Source of the DNA: Rickettsiales bacterium
GTDB taxonomy: Bacteria > Pseudomonadota > Alphaproteobacteria > Rickettsiales > JABCZZ01
Direction of reading: 5' to 3'
Length of the DNA: 64,000 nt
Assembly (NCBI GenBank): GCA_035765535.1
Contig: DASTXE010000006.1
Location: 682,001-746,000, forward strand
Positions 36,420 to 46,800 of the stretch are shown here, in pieces. The notes under the pieces are model-generated. The model saw only the letters and a program-made list of their open reading frames with translations, was not told the DNA's origin and did not search any database. Both the position numbers and the translations under genes were made by a program. Within the stretch, counting starts at the first letter, position 1. Each line of letters begins with the position of its first letter.

Positions 36420-39400
36420 TCAATGCCAGCTTGCTGCAAGTGTGCTTTGCAGCGTGGAATCCGTCGGCATGCTAGTGGCGGTGGTGGGATTGAAGCCCGT
36501 ATGGTTGGCACTATAGGTAGCCATTGCCTGCACAAGCTGCTGCAACTGGCTGTCGATCACATTACCAGCAGCAGTGTGGATGCTGCTCAGCTTGGAATAG
36601 CTGTTGCTATACCAGTTATTGATCGTCATGTGATCGGTCGTGCCTAGGATATCTACTTGCAAGTTATTACCGACATGCTCAAACCAGATCTGGTTCTTAC
36701 TGATATTGGCGCCCATATCGAGCTCACCACTCGGCCCCGTATTGGTAGAAAGACCATTGATCAAAGCGTCATGTCCTGCACCACGTGCAAACTGGTAATG
36801 ATTGCCATTGCCATGGATCGTCAGGTTTGCACCGGTAATCGTGGCCGAAGCACCCGTGGCCAGTGTCACAATATCACCGTTATGAGCATGCAGGGTATTG
36901 TTGGTACCGGAGAGAGAAATCGAAGCACTGCCATAGGCATTGATAACGTTATTGTTACCGGCAACGGTGACGGTATTATCCGCACTGGTATCGATCTCGT
37001 TGCCATTGCCTATAACTGACACTACTGCGCTGCCATAGGTGCTGACGTTGGTATTCGCGCAATGAACCGTCACAGCCGAATTACCCTCGATGTCCACCCA
37101 GCCGTCCGACAGGGTAACTGTATCGGCATCGGCAGGATTGGTACTATCGCTGCTTAAATACAGATAGCTGCCCGCTCCGAAGGTGATGGTATTGCGGTCA
37201 CCATACGCATAGACATTATCATTGATGCCGGTGACCACCGTATTATCAGAGCCGTACAGGTTGATAGCCGCATTATCCGCTACATTCACCGTACCATGAG
37301 ACAGGTTGATCGTATCGTAATCCGAAGCATCGGCTCCCTGGCCATTGCTCTGGATATTGACCGTGCTGCCATTACCTGCCGTCAGCGTATCTCCTAAGCC
37401 ATCAAGCAGGAGCGTCGCTGAAGTCCCGGCAGTAATCGTGTCGTAATCCCCAATGACTGCAGCCGTTGCGGAGTTTGCAATGCTGATCGTAGCGGAAGAC
37501 GTATCGTAGATGGTGCTGGAGGAGGAGATATTGATCCCGTAATCGTAATTCTGGAAATTATCGATAGCGAGGGAATCCGAACCTTTAGTCACCGTTAGTG
37601 TTGTGCCGGAGAGCGTATAGGTCAGACCGTTGGGTAAAGCTGTTCCCAGCGTGATGTTACCTCTTGTATCCACGCCATCGAAGGTAATCGCAGAAGTCAG
37701 GATATCCACGCCATAATCTACATATCCTGTGACGCTGTTGCCGTTGCCGGAGATGTTGATAAGGTTACGGGTACCCGCCAGCACAGCATTGTCATTGCCT
37801 GTTATGGTGAAGGTATCATTCGTATTACCGAACGAATTGATCGTATTGCTGTTGCCGGTGACCGTTACGGTGTTATCGGCATAGACATCCACTTCGTTGC
37901 TGTTGCCTGAGACACTGAGAACAGCACTGCCATAGGTGCTAACGTTCGTGTCCGAACCGGTGAAGTTGACTGCTGAATTATCGGCGACATCTACCCAGCC
38001 GTTGGACAGACTGACCGTATCTGCATCACCGGAATTCAAGCTGGCCGTGCTCACATACAGATAGCTGCTGGTGCCCATGCTTATGGTATTAGCGGTGCCG
38101 TAAGCATAGAGATTTCCGTAATTATTCGCTGTCACGACATCATCAGAACCGCTCAGAGTTACGCCTGCATTCGCAGACATTGTCATAGTGCCACTCGATA
38201 AATTGAGTACATTATCCGTACCGCTAACCGACACGGTATTTTGGGTGCCATTGACAGATAAGGTATCGTTGCCAACAAGCGCTGCTGTATCAGCAATACC
38301 AGTAAGTGTTGCACTAGTATTGGATGCAAGCGTCACCGCTATATAGGATGCGTTCACTTTTGCGCCAATACCGGACACTGCGGCACTGTTTGGACCAGAA
38401 TTGTTATTATAGTAAATAATTTCTGAAGTTACAGTACCAGTCAGATTCGCACCGCTATAGTTAGTAACCTCTTCGCTTTCACCGCTGGGAAGATTGCTGA
38501 ACAGTTGCAATTGCGAAGTGCCATCATTCCAATTAATGATATTCTTGATATCCGTACTGCCATTATATTGATTATCAACCGTCATAATACCGTCTTCGCC
38601 TGTGATAACGGCTTGTCCGCCAGAAGCAACCTGGATTGCTACGGGATCTGCATAAGTGATAACTTCGGTGGTATTGGAAAATGATAATGTAGCGTCAGCA
38701 AGTTTCGCCCCGCTTTCTGTAGTACCAACAGTCGCAGATGCACTAGAAGCAACAGTGACTGTACTGTTTTCTCCTACCGTAATCACATTGCCTGTACCAC
38801 TGGCAGATACAGTTGCGCTAGCATCGGCAGTTAATATATTATTATTACCTGTGACAACGGCACTATCATCGCTACCGGCATTAATACTGTTATTAGAACC
38901 CGTAAGATGAAAAGCTGTACCATCAGCAGCATTAACAGTTCCTCCTGATACATTGATGGTATTAGCGCTACCACTACCAGATGTATTAACCGTATCACCG
39001 TTTGCAGCACTCACTGTATTAGATGAACCATTGAGTGTTACATTACTATTGATATCCGCTGTGATTGTATTGTTATTCCCATAAACGAATATGCTATCTC
39101 CACTACTTCCAGTAATAATATTTCCATCACCGGAAATAATAGCATTCTGATCACTTGCGATAGTTTTATTTCCATCACTATGATCTGTAATCTGATTATG
39201 TGCGGCCGAGGAGTTGATGGTAGGAGTGGCCACAAAACCTGTGCTGTGTACAACGTCTGTTCCAGTTACAAGGCCATTATTACTAATACCTCCTACAAAA
39301 TATTCGTACGGATTATTGGGCGCTGTAATCGGTGTAAAAGAACCCGTGTTACTATCGTAAACAAAACCAATAAAGGCTTCTACTCCATCTTCAATAAAGC

Positions 39401-41390
39401 CGGATATCTGCCCGCTGTTATTTATACCCGTTAAATTTATACTGATCATGGGACTGGAAGGATTGAGGTTAGGTCGATTGGGATCTAACTCAAGAGGAAA
39501 ATCTATTGTAGTAAATACGCCATTGGAATCTAGAAAGCCATGCTGATTGCCTAAACTATCGTAATAAGTCCCAACAACTTGGTTGGAATTATTAATCGCC
39601 GTAGCTGTGGTGGATCCTATACCATCAGGCACATCAATGGTAGTGAATGTACCGGATACATCTACAAACCCATGAGAACCGTTGTCATCGTTATAAGTTC
39701 CAACAATTGTTCCAGCATTATTAATACCTGAAGCTTTTGTATATAAAGCATTGGGGGCATTAATAATGGTATAGACTCCCCCAGAATACAAGAAGCCATG
39801 TTCACTATCTATGGTATCGCCAGTAAAAAAGTCACCGACAATCTGTCCGGCATTATTAATGCCATTAGCATCCGTCGATAATGCGCCAGATACACTGATA
39901 TCTGTAAAAGTGCCGTTATTGTTTAAAAAGCCTGTATTGTAATAGCTGCTATCCGTGCCATAGGTGCCTACGGTCTGCCCGGAATCATTAATGCCGTTTG
40001 AAGAAACGATATAGGCATTGGCTTTATTAAAAGAACTATAACTATAGGGTGAGTTAATTATAACCCCATAATCGCCATTCTGGAATCCGTTAATAGTAAT
40101 AGAATCCTGGTCCTTAGTAATCGTCAAATTACCATTAGAAAGATTGAAGGTGCGGCCATATTGGTCAGTATCCCATGAATTGTAAGTGCCGGTAAGAGAC
40201 TGTCCTTCGAAGATAATAGTATCAGAGGTAAGGTCTGCCGTTGTACTGGCGGCTTGGATAACATCATTTATTACGTTCGGAGTATCTTCCGTATAACTAT
40301 TATCGCCGTAATCCAGAAGTGCATCAGCTGCAGACAATAAAGTGACTTTATCGTTGGCACCCATTAAAATAGTATTTCCAGTCCCAATAATGGTCGCAGC
40401 GTTGATATCTGAAACCGTTCCATCTTCAAAAGTAATAGTAGCATTATCTTGAATAATCTCAGGACTGAAACTTGAACTTGCTGCGCCGGTTCCATTGCTG
40501 ATATCTATGCCATTAGTCGTAAATGCTGCCGTTGTGCTTGCATCAGTCGCCCCAGCTGAAAAATAACTTTCAGTCATAGAACTTGTTCCACTGCTAGGAA
40601 TGAATCCTCCAATAGTTCTGGTAGAGCCGTCTTTGAGATACACAGTAGCGGATGGAATGTTCCACCCTCCTGTGGTGACGCTATAACTGATATTATTAGG
40701 TTGTTTCTTCCAATCTACCTGCGCAGAAGAAATAGCATACTTCTTGAGTATCCAAACATCGCTGTAATAATCTATATATCTGAGATTAGGCGCGAAAGAA
40801 ATCTTATGAGTCTTATACTCATTCGTAGCCAAAGTAACTTGGTCATTATACAGATTGGGATCTGTAGAAGGGATATTCTTGAGATGCTGTTCTAACGTAG
40901 CATCAAACATTATGTTGTCTTGTGGATCTAACTGAATAGCAACATCATATTCTTCTACGACAGCAACCCCTTCAAAACGTGCTCCTATACTGGCTGCCTG
41001 ATCTGGAGAGGATGCAGTGGTAACATCGCCTGTCCCGCCAGTGTCTACCGCATGGCCAAGCTCATGCCCCAATATAGTTACAAGAGAGGCTAAAGACGGA
41101 GCGAACATATTATGCGTGGCTATTGCATCCATCGCAAACAATTTCGGATCAATAACAATGGTCGCATTGTAGGTAGTATTTCCTGCTGAATCTGTCTTCG
41201 TACCAACATTGGTATAAGTACCGCCACCTGCAACACCAAGCGTAATGGTACCATTAGAGCCATACTTATTAATAAATTTCTGAATCTCATCTGCAATAAT
41301 CTGTGACCCCTGCATAGCTTGCAGAAACAGACTCCATTGAGGAGAATTAACAAATGTATCAGAAAACGGTTGTGTATTAATAATTGCCAT
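36420..41390 (-). CDS. Very large secreted repeat protein with HExxH, HAF repeats and beta-roll region
   Basis: 1,656 residues without a Sec signal peptide. Residues 1-200 hold a metallopeptidase-like site, GHELGHAVD (His109, Glu110, His113), with a possible third ligand in VVEEYDVA. About residues 450-770 contain HAF-type units (GINNAGQIVG, GINNSGQISG, each followed by HGFL and TTID). From about 790 to 1,540 come short Asn/Thr/Gly-rich beta-helix repeats (SGNGNSVTG, NTVTVAGNNN). The C-terminal 120 residues (ISKNQIWFEHVGNNLQVDIL, then DHMTINNWYS) match the ends of type I-secreted RTX-like proteins. I infer export by a type I system and a surface or host-contact role. No transporter genes are adjacent. 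A lipoprotein gene lies upstream and a terminator downstream. Confidence 0.82.
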   Translation of the reverse strand: MAIINTQPFSDTFVNSPQWSLFLQAMQGSQIIADEIQKFINKYGSNGTITLGVAGGGTYTNVGTKTDSAGNTTYNATIVIDPKLFAMDAIATHNMFAPSLASLVTILGHELGHAVDTGGTGDVTTASSPDQAASIGARFEGVAVVEEYDVAIQLDPQDNIMFDATLEQHLKNIPSTDPNLYNDQVTLATNEYKTHKISFAPNLRYIDYYSDVWILKKYAISSAQVDWKKQPNNISYSVTTGGWNIPSATVYLKDGSTRTIGGFIPSSGTSSMTESYFSAGATDASTTAAFTTNGIDISNGTGAASSSFSPEIIQDNATITFEDGTVSDINAATIIGTGNTILMGANDKVTLLSAADALLDYGDNSYTEDTPNVINDVIQAASTTADLTSDTIIFEGQSLTGTYNSWDTDQYGRTFNLSNGNLTITKDQDSITINGFQNGDYGVIINSPYSYSSFNKANAYIVSSNGINDSGQTVGTYGTDSSYYNTGFLNNNGTFTDISVSGALSTDANGINNAGQIVGDFFTGDTIDSEHGFLYSGGVYTIINAPNALYTKASGINNAGTIVGTYNDDNGSHGFVDVSGTFTTIDVPDGIGSTTATAINNSNQVVGTYYDSLGNQHGFLDSNGVFTTIDFPLELDPNRPNLNPSSPMISINLTGINNSGQISGFIEDGVEAFIGFVYDSNTGSFTPITAPNNPYEYFVGGISNNGLVTGTDVVHSTGFVATPTINSSAAHNQITDHSDGNKTIASDQNAIISGDGNIITGSSGDSIFVYGNNNTITADINSNVTLNGSSNTVSAANGDTVNTSGSGSANTINVSGGTVNAADGTAFHLTGSNNSINAGSDDSAVVTGNNNILTADASATVSASGTGNVITVGENSTVTVASSASATVGTTESGAKLADATLSFSNTTEVITYADPVAIQVASGGQAVITGEDGIMTVDNQYNGSTDIKNIINWNDGTSQLQLFSNLPSGESEEVTNYSGANLTGTVTSEIIYYNNNSGPNSAAVSGIGAKVNASYIAVTLASNTSATLTGIADTAALVGNDTLSVNGTQNTVSVSGTDNVLNLSSGTMTMSANAGVTLSGSDDVVTANNYGNLYAYGTANTISMGTSSYLYVSTASLNSGDADTVSLSNGWVDVADNSAVNFTGSDTNVSTYGSAVLSVSGNSNEVDVYADNTVTVTGNSNTINSFGNTNDTFTITGNDNAVLAGTRNLINISGNGNSVTGYVDYGVDILTSAITFDGVDTRGNITLGTALPNGLTYTLSGTTLTVTKGSDSLAIDNFQNYDYGINISSSSTIYDTSSATISIANSATAAVIGDYDTITAGTSATLLLDGLGDTLTAGNGSTVNIQSNGQGADASDYDTINLSHGTVNVADNAAINLYGSDNTVVTGINDNVYAYGDRNTITFGAGSYLYLSSDSTNPADADTVTLSDGWVDIEGNSAVTVHCANTNVSTYGSAVVSVIGNGNEIDTSADNTVTVAGNNNVINAYGSASISLSGTNNTLHAHNGDIVTLATGASATITGANLTIHGNGNHYQFARGAGHDALINGLSTNTGPSGELDMGANISKNQIWFEHVGNNLQVDILGTTDHMTINNWYSNSYSKLSSIHTAAGNVIDSQLQQLVQAMATYSANHTGFNPTTATSMPTDSTLQSTLAASWH

Positions 41391-41396
41391 ATGCTG

Positions 41397-42161
41397 TTAC
41401 TCCTCAATACCGATGGATAGGCTGTGCATCTTCTTATTCTTATCAAACGATATTAAGACATTCGCAGACACGTTCCCCTTCCCCTTAAGTAGGTACGTTA
41501 TACGGTTACTTGGCGCTGGAGATTCATGATGAGCAGAGGTACCCGGCATAGAAGGCGTATAGTACTTCCAGTCCGGGCCAAATACTGCTTCTACATCAGC
41601 AATGCTTAGTCCGAAGGCATCTGTTTCCCTGATGCCAAAGCTAACTTTGACTTTCTTTGCATTCTGATAAGTCGAACGAGACTTTATGATTTGAATATTA
41701 GGGGTAAGCACACCTGCTACGTGCAGAGCTGGCTGATCGATGGAAACTGGAAATCTTCCGGCCCTTACAACTAAGGTGCCATTCTCAAATGGATACTCTT
41801 TCAAGAATTCCCTAACGGCAAATATTTTCCAGAGCAATTCATCATTGGTATATATATCATCCTTAAGGAATAAATTAAGTGCGAGGGCACTTTTAATATT
41901 CTTCAAAAGCTCAACAGGCGTTGTAGGGGGAGATATTATAGGGCAATTCTTTTCCGGTATCTTCTTTCCACACACTGAGGAAAGACTAAGATTAGGAGAG
42001 GATTTGGAGGATAATACATAATCCGTAGAAAATTCAGGAGGAGTCGAATACGTCGTTTGCGTCCCCGTTTGGGGCAAGCCGCTAGTATTCTTTTGGCTGC
42101 ATGCAGATAGCAAAATTACCGTTACCAGGAATGAATTTCTAAGAAAATTAGAATGCGCCAT
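41397..42161 (-). CDS. Outer membrane lipoprotein, function unknown
   Basis: 254 residues with a lipoprotein signal peptide (FLVTVILLSAC, lipid-modified Cys21). The mature protein is beta-rich with two Cys (VCGKKIPEKNC), no enzyme motif and a conserved-looking segment SFGIRETDAFGLSIADVEAV. It lies six bases before the large repeat-protein gene, so the two are probably one operon; it could be an accessory of secretion or retention of that protein. Confidence 0.72.
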   Translation of the reverse strand: MAHSNFLRNSFLVTVILLSACSQKNTSGLPQTGTQTTYSTPPEFSTDYVLSSKSSPNLSLSSVCGKKIPEKNCPIISPPTTPVELLKNIKSALALNLFLKDDIYTNDELLWKIFAVREFLKEYPFENGTLVVRAGRFPVSIDQPALHVAGVLTPNIQIIKSRSTYQNAKKVKVSFGIRETDAFGLSIADVEAVFGPDWKYYTPSMPGTSAHHESPAPSNRITYLLKGKGNVSANVLISFDKNKKMHSLSIGIEE

Positions 42162-42600
42162 TGTAACCCCTCATGTTATTGCCACTCTGATTGGAGTAAT
42201 TTACAATCTATTTATAGAAACAGTTTCTCAACCTGTCTCGAAAAATAACAATCAACCAGAAGGAAATAAATCTTGACTTCAATTTCGCGCTACAAGACTG
42301 TAGAATTTCTGCTTATAGGGAATCATCCGCAGGATTACACTGCTCCAGCTAAACGCAAGCACTCATTAATGTAATTTGTCTACAGTAATCTGAAATCCGA
42401 GGCACGTATTCATTGCTTCTTCAGGAAACTTCTTTTTTCTCTATACACTCCTTAAATAAGAGCGTACGGTGACTGTATCAGTATGGTGTATGACACTTCA
42501 GGCCGCAATATACGGCTTATCGCTAATCTTAAATTAATTAACCATACCCTTCATCCATGATATTCGTTGGCGTAATACGAATGGCCAACAAGGAGTCATT
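42162..42600. other. Gene-free stretch before the interrupted gene
   Basis: AT-rich, no supported reading frame. It contains a small stem-loop (GTTGGC with GCCAAC, around 42,563-42,586) immediately upstream of AAGGAG and the ATG at 42,601, which might regulate that start. Nothing else is seen. Confidence 0.4.
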
Positions 42601-43089
42601 ATGCTTGGTCCTTCGACGATTTTACGCCAACAGATCGATAATCTATCTTTGCACATGCGCAATATGGTGGCAAAAACGGTGATATCCCATTGCAGAATAT
42701 GATTGGGTTTAACAACAAAATTGGTTGAGAATGTATATAGGACCGATGATTTGCCGACACGGTTCTATGAGCAACTGCATAACGTTGAACAATTAATGAA
42801 TGCATCTATAAAACCATTCTTGCAGAACCGTTCTCTCAGCAAGGTTGGTAGCCGTCAGGCATTGGAAACGCTGGAGCGATGGTCGGAACTGTATCGCCAT
42901 GGCCTTAAAGCGACTGAAAATATTTCCGAATGTGGTGAGGAGTGGCTGGCGGAAGCCCATCGAAGGCTTGATCTCACCGTAGATGCACTGCGGCAGTTGG
43001 ATATAGAAAATGAAGCGGTTGCTACAAAGCGTCGTGAGACGACCTTTCTCAACAGGGGAATAATACCATGCCTTATGTTTTTATTGTAA
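42601..43089 (+). pseudogene. Small helical protein gene interrupted by an in-frame TGA
   Basis: ATG 42601 has a strong AAGGAG site and opens a frame MLGPSTILRQQIDNLSLHMR that stops at TGA 42700-42702. The same frame continues for 128 more codons: LVENVYRTDDLPTRFYEQLH and LETLERWSELYRHGLKATEN, a helical phasin-like composition. One nonsense change is the simplest explanation. Alternatives are restart at the TTG right after the stop, or a sequencing error. It overlaps the next small gene by 22 bases. Confidence 0.6.
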
Positions 43090-43316
43090 AAGACTCTTCT
43101 GCCAACAGAGTTGAATATCTGCGCGCTGAAAACATTCAGCGAGCATTTAGTGTCGGACAAGAGATTATAAAACAAGGCAATGAGATAATAGATATCAGCG
43201 TCACAAGCTCAGACGATAGCCCGCTCACCATTGGTGAAATAGAGCAATCCTTAATCCGCGAAGAACACTGGGAAAAAGAATATAAAAAGCAGGGAAAATC
43301 CGGCCACGCTGACTAG
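43068..43316 (+). CDS. Small hypothetical protein
   Basis: 82 residues: MPYVFIVKDSSANRVEYLRA, then IQRAFSVGQEIIKQGNEII and an acidic-basic tail. An AGGGGAATAATACC sequence precedes the ATG. The composition suggests a small alpha/beta domain. I know no family. It probably belongs to one transcript with the preceding interrupted gene. Confidence 0.6.
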   Translation: MPYVFIVKDSSANRVEYLRAENIQRAFSVGQEIIKQGNEIIDISVTSSDDSPLTIGEIEQSLIREEHWEKEYKKQGKSGHAD

Positions 43317-43386
43317 ACGCTCCCATAACGCTCATACGACTTATACTGTTTTCTTGTACATTCAAATCATTAAAAAGACATATTAT

Positions 43387-43653
43387 ATGCCCATTCTTCC
43401 AGCAGAGATCATCGAGGGTACCACTTATATTACTGAGGAGAATTCCTTGGGACACTCTCAAATCAAAGAAGTATTAAAGGTTATTCCTGACAGACAAGAC
43501 ACACTATACGACACGATTGAATACAGGGCAAAAATATTTGAAACATCCTCTCCATGGATAACGCACAAATGTATGCGTAAGACTTTTGCCAGGCATAATA
43601 ACAAGATAAGCCCTAGTATCGCTGCCTCCCTTAATTTGGCGAAGAGAACATAG
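43387..43653 (+). CDS. Possible small hypothetical protein
   Basis: 88 residues from ATG 43387 (MPILPAEIIEGTTYITEENS). No family recognised, no good ribosome binding site, and an antisense frame overlaps most of it. It follows the two preceding small genes on the same strand, which is the main support. Confidence 0.35.
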   Translation: MPILPAEIIEGTTYITEENSLGHSQIKEVLKVIPDRQDTLYDTIEYRAKIFETSSPWITHKCMRKTFARHNNKISPSIAASLNLAKRT

Positions 43654-43888
43654 GCGAGTGGGAATTTGGGAATCGACAATGGACACTTCTTCTGGTGCTC
43701 TTTCCGTCAAGCGCCTTCTATAAACTCGCAATGATTTATCCCAGTATAGATTTATTCCCAGACACTTTGCGCTGACGGGAATCATTTTAATGCATCGCAC
43801 ATACTTATAAGCATCGATTGGTCTTCGAAAAATTACGTGGGAGGGAAGGTAATGCGGTATAATTTCAAGCTATGTAAATTCATGCCCT

Positions 43889-46800
43889 TTACTCTTTCAA
43901 CACATTGCCTAAACCTTCTATCAGCGGCCCTAAGAACCGCTCATATTTTTTCCAGCGTGCAACAGAAGACGTATAGACAGGCTGACGAACTTGCGTGACG
44001 CTCGCAGTACGGATATCGCGCCTGGTTTTATGGGGCTCGAAGCATGCATCATCCCATGATAGTCCGCAATAACTGATCAGCTTGCGAGCATGGGTTTCCA
44101 TATCTGCAACCAGTTCTTCATAACGTATGGTGTAAAAGCTATCCGCCGGAAGCACAGCACGCCAATGATCCATTAACTGGCTGTATTCTCGGTAATAGCG
44201 CCCGAGATCATAGAGATTATACGTATATTCCTGCGGATGGGAAAAAAGACGGATAAAGCAGGATAAGCACGTATCGAGCGGATGTCGCTCAACATGAATG
44301 ATTTTGGCGTTAGGCAACGCTAAATGTATCGCTCCCATATGAAAATAATTATGGGGCATTTTGTCGGTAATGTATTTAGCACCCGGCGCAAGCGCTCTGA
44401 GCCTATCAACATATTGACTGCCAATCGCTTCGATGCTTTGCGGTTGCTGCGCAATCTCAGAAAAATCCGGCAATTCGCCTGCCCCAAACACGTGCGGGTG
44501 GCTGGCAATGATTTGTTCGACCAGCGTCGTGCCCGAACGCGGCATGCCGAGTACAAAGATCGGCACATCTGAAGAAACGCCCTGGCCTCGGTTCTGGTCA
44601 ATAAAGCGTCTGCTGAATATGTCCTTCTGGCGTGCAAAGAGCCTGTATTGCTCTTGCGCATTATAATGATTGTGCTTGCGGTGCAACCGACAGCCTTCCA
44701 GAAAATGGTGGAAAGCTTTTTCAGGATTATCATTATCATCATACGCTTTACCGAGCGCGAAATGAATACGGCTGGCTTTTTCATCCGGAAGGAGTGCCAA
44801 TTGCTCCGCCTCCTTTTCCAAAAGCGGGATGACATCCTCATCAGACCTGATTTTCCTGACCTGGCTAAGGCTGCAAAGCGCATTGATGCGCTCCTGCCCG
44901 CTATCCAGAACACTACGAAAAATGGATTCTGCTTTTGCAAGCTCCCCCTTTTGCATCATGATACTGCCAACTCCGAGCTTAGCGCTTGCCAGAGCGGGGT
45001 CATGCATTAATGCCGTCTCAAATATTGCAAGCGCCTTATCCGTCTCTCCTAAAGCAAGATGGATCGAAGCGAGAGTGCTATGGAATTCCGCCGTACCGGG
45101 TTTTAGCGCCAGGGATTTGAGCACATATGCTTTCGCTTGCGCGTATTGATGAAGATCGTTGCATAAGCGCGCTAGGCCAGCGTAAGCTTCCGCATAATCC
45201 GACCGCAACTCCAGGACGCGTGAAAAACAGCGGTGCGCTTCTTCCGGCTCGCTCAATGCCAAAAGAGCATAGCCGCGATTGCACAAGGCATGTGTGTCAT
45301 TCGGGTTGAAAGCCAGAACCTGATCGAGATAGGTCAACGCTTCTTGCACCTGGCCACGGCGCACCAGCACTTCACTTAAGTTGCTGAGCGGCTCCGTATA
45401 ATGCGGATTGGCAGCAATGGCTTTACGGTAATACTCCATAGCGCCTTCATCGTCTTTATACGTGCGCCGGATACTACCCATAGCATTGAGTGCCGGCGGA
45501 AAATGCGGGTTGATGGCAAGCGCCGCTTTCTGGCAGGCCTCGGCTTTATCATATTCTTTCTGGTCGAAATAGCTGATACCGAGATTGGCATGCGCCGCGA
45601 TCAGACCTGGCTCAAGAGCTATCGCCTGCTTGCCGTGAGCTATCGCCCGTGCAAGCTCACCCCGGACACGATACATTTCAGTGAGGTTGGCATGAAAAAG
45701 TGCAATATTTCCGTCCGACTGGATAGCCTGCCGGACTAACTCAATGGCTATATCAGGTTTCCCGGCTTTATAGGCGACCAGCCCTAAGAGATGCAGCGCC
45801 TGCGCCTCCCGCGGCCTCACTTCCAAAATTTTCCGCAGGAGCATTTCCGCTTCCGCCAACTGGTTTCTTTCCAGCGCCTGATTGGCACTCGCCAACGCCT
45901 GTTCGATTGTCATACTTTGTTGTGGCATCTCTTTTCCGTCCATCGCTTGACGCAAAGGCTCAAGATGCTTGCGGTAATGCTCCCAGCGCGCAACAGAGCT
46001 TTGATAGATCGGCTGGCGCACCTGCGCAACGCTGGCAGTTTTGACCAGACGCTTGTTTTGATAGAAAGCAAGACATCCCTCTTCCCAGGGCAAGCCGCAA
46101 TAATCGAGCAAGCGCCTCGCCTGCCCTTCGAGATCGGCAACGACATCTTCATAGCGCACATCAAGAATCGTGCCTTTCGGCAGAACATTCTTCCAATGCC
46201 GCATCAACGCGTCATACTGACGCCAGTACCGGCCAAGCTCCTGTAAATCATACGCGAAAGGCATGGTTTCTTTAAAAAGCCGCGAATAGTTGGAAAAGCA
46301 CGTATCCATGGGATCGCGCATAGAATGGATAATTTTTGCCTTCGGAAATACTGTGTGAATAAGACCGATGTAAAAATAATTTCCGGGCATTTTATCGGTG
46401 ATACGGGGTGCCGTGGAATGGAGCACACGGATCTTTTGCAAATATGCCGCACCGATAGCATGCAATTCTTCTTCCGTAGCCGATTGCAGGCAGTCTATAT
46501 AAGAAATACCTGCCCCAATCCCCCACTGTTGCGTGATCGTACTGCATAGATCGTGTAGTTCTCCCGCACCGAACACGACGGAATGGCTGGAGAGGATTTG
46601 CTCAATCAGTGTGGTTCCCGAACGTGGCATGCCGACAATAAAAATGGGCGTTTCATCCGCAAGACCCGAATGTTTTTTCCTTGCCAGCGTTTTATTGAAA
46701 CGTTCAATGATATCCCGTGTGCTTTTCGCCGCAGTCTTTTCATCATAGCCAATCATGGCGCGATGGATGCGGTTGCCACGCTCATAGGCAGCAAAGGAAT

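Noticed and set aside
36420-41390. CRISPR-like or tandem DNA repeats in the large gene
   Set aside because: The repetition is at protein level with degenerate DNA, and the frame is open throughout; no regular spacer structure.
43504-43800. 98-codon leftward frame overlapping the small rightward gene
   Set aside because: No ribosome binding site, unusual composition with many Arg and Cys, and no family; the rightward frame fits the local gene order better, though weakly.
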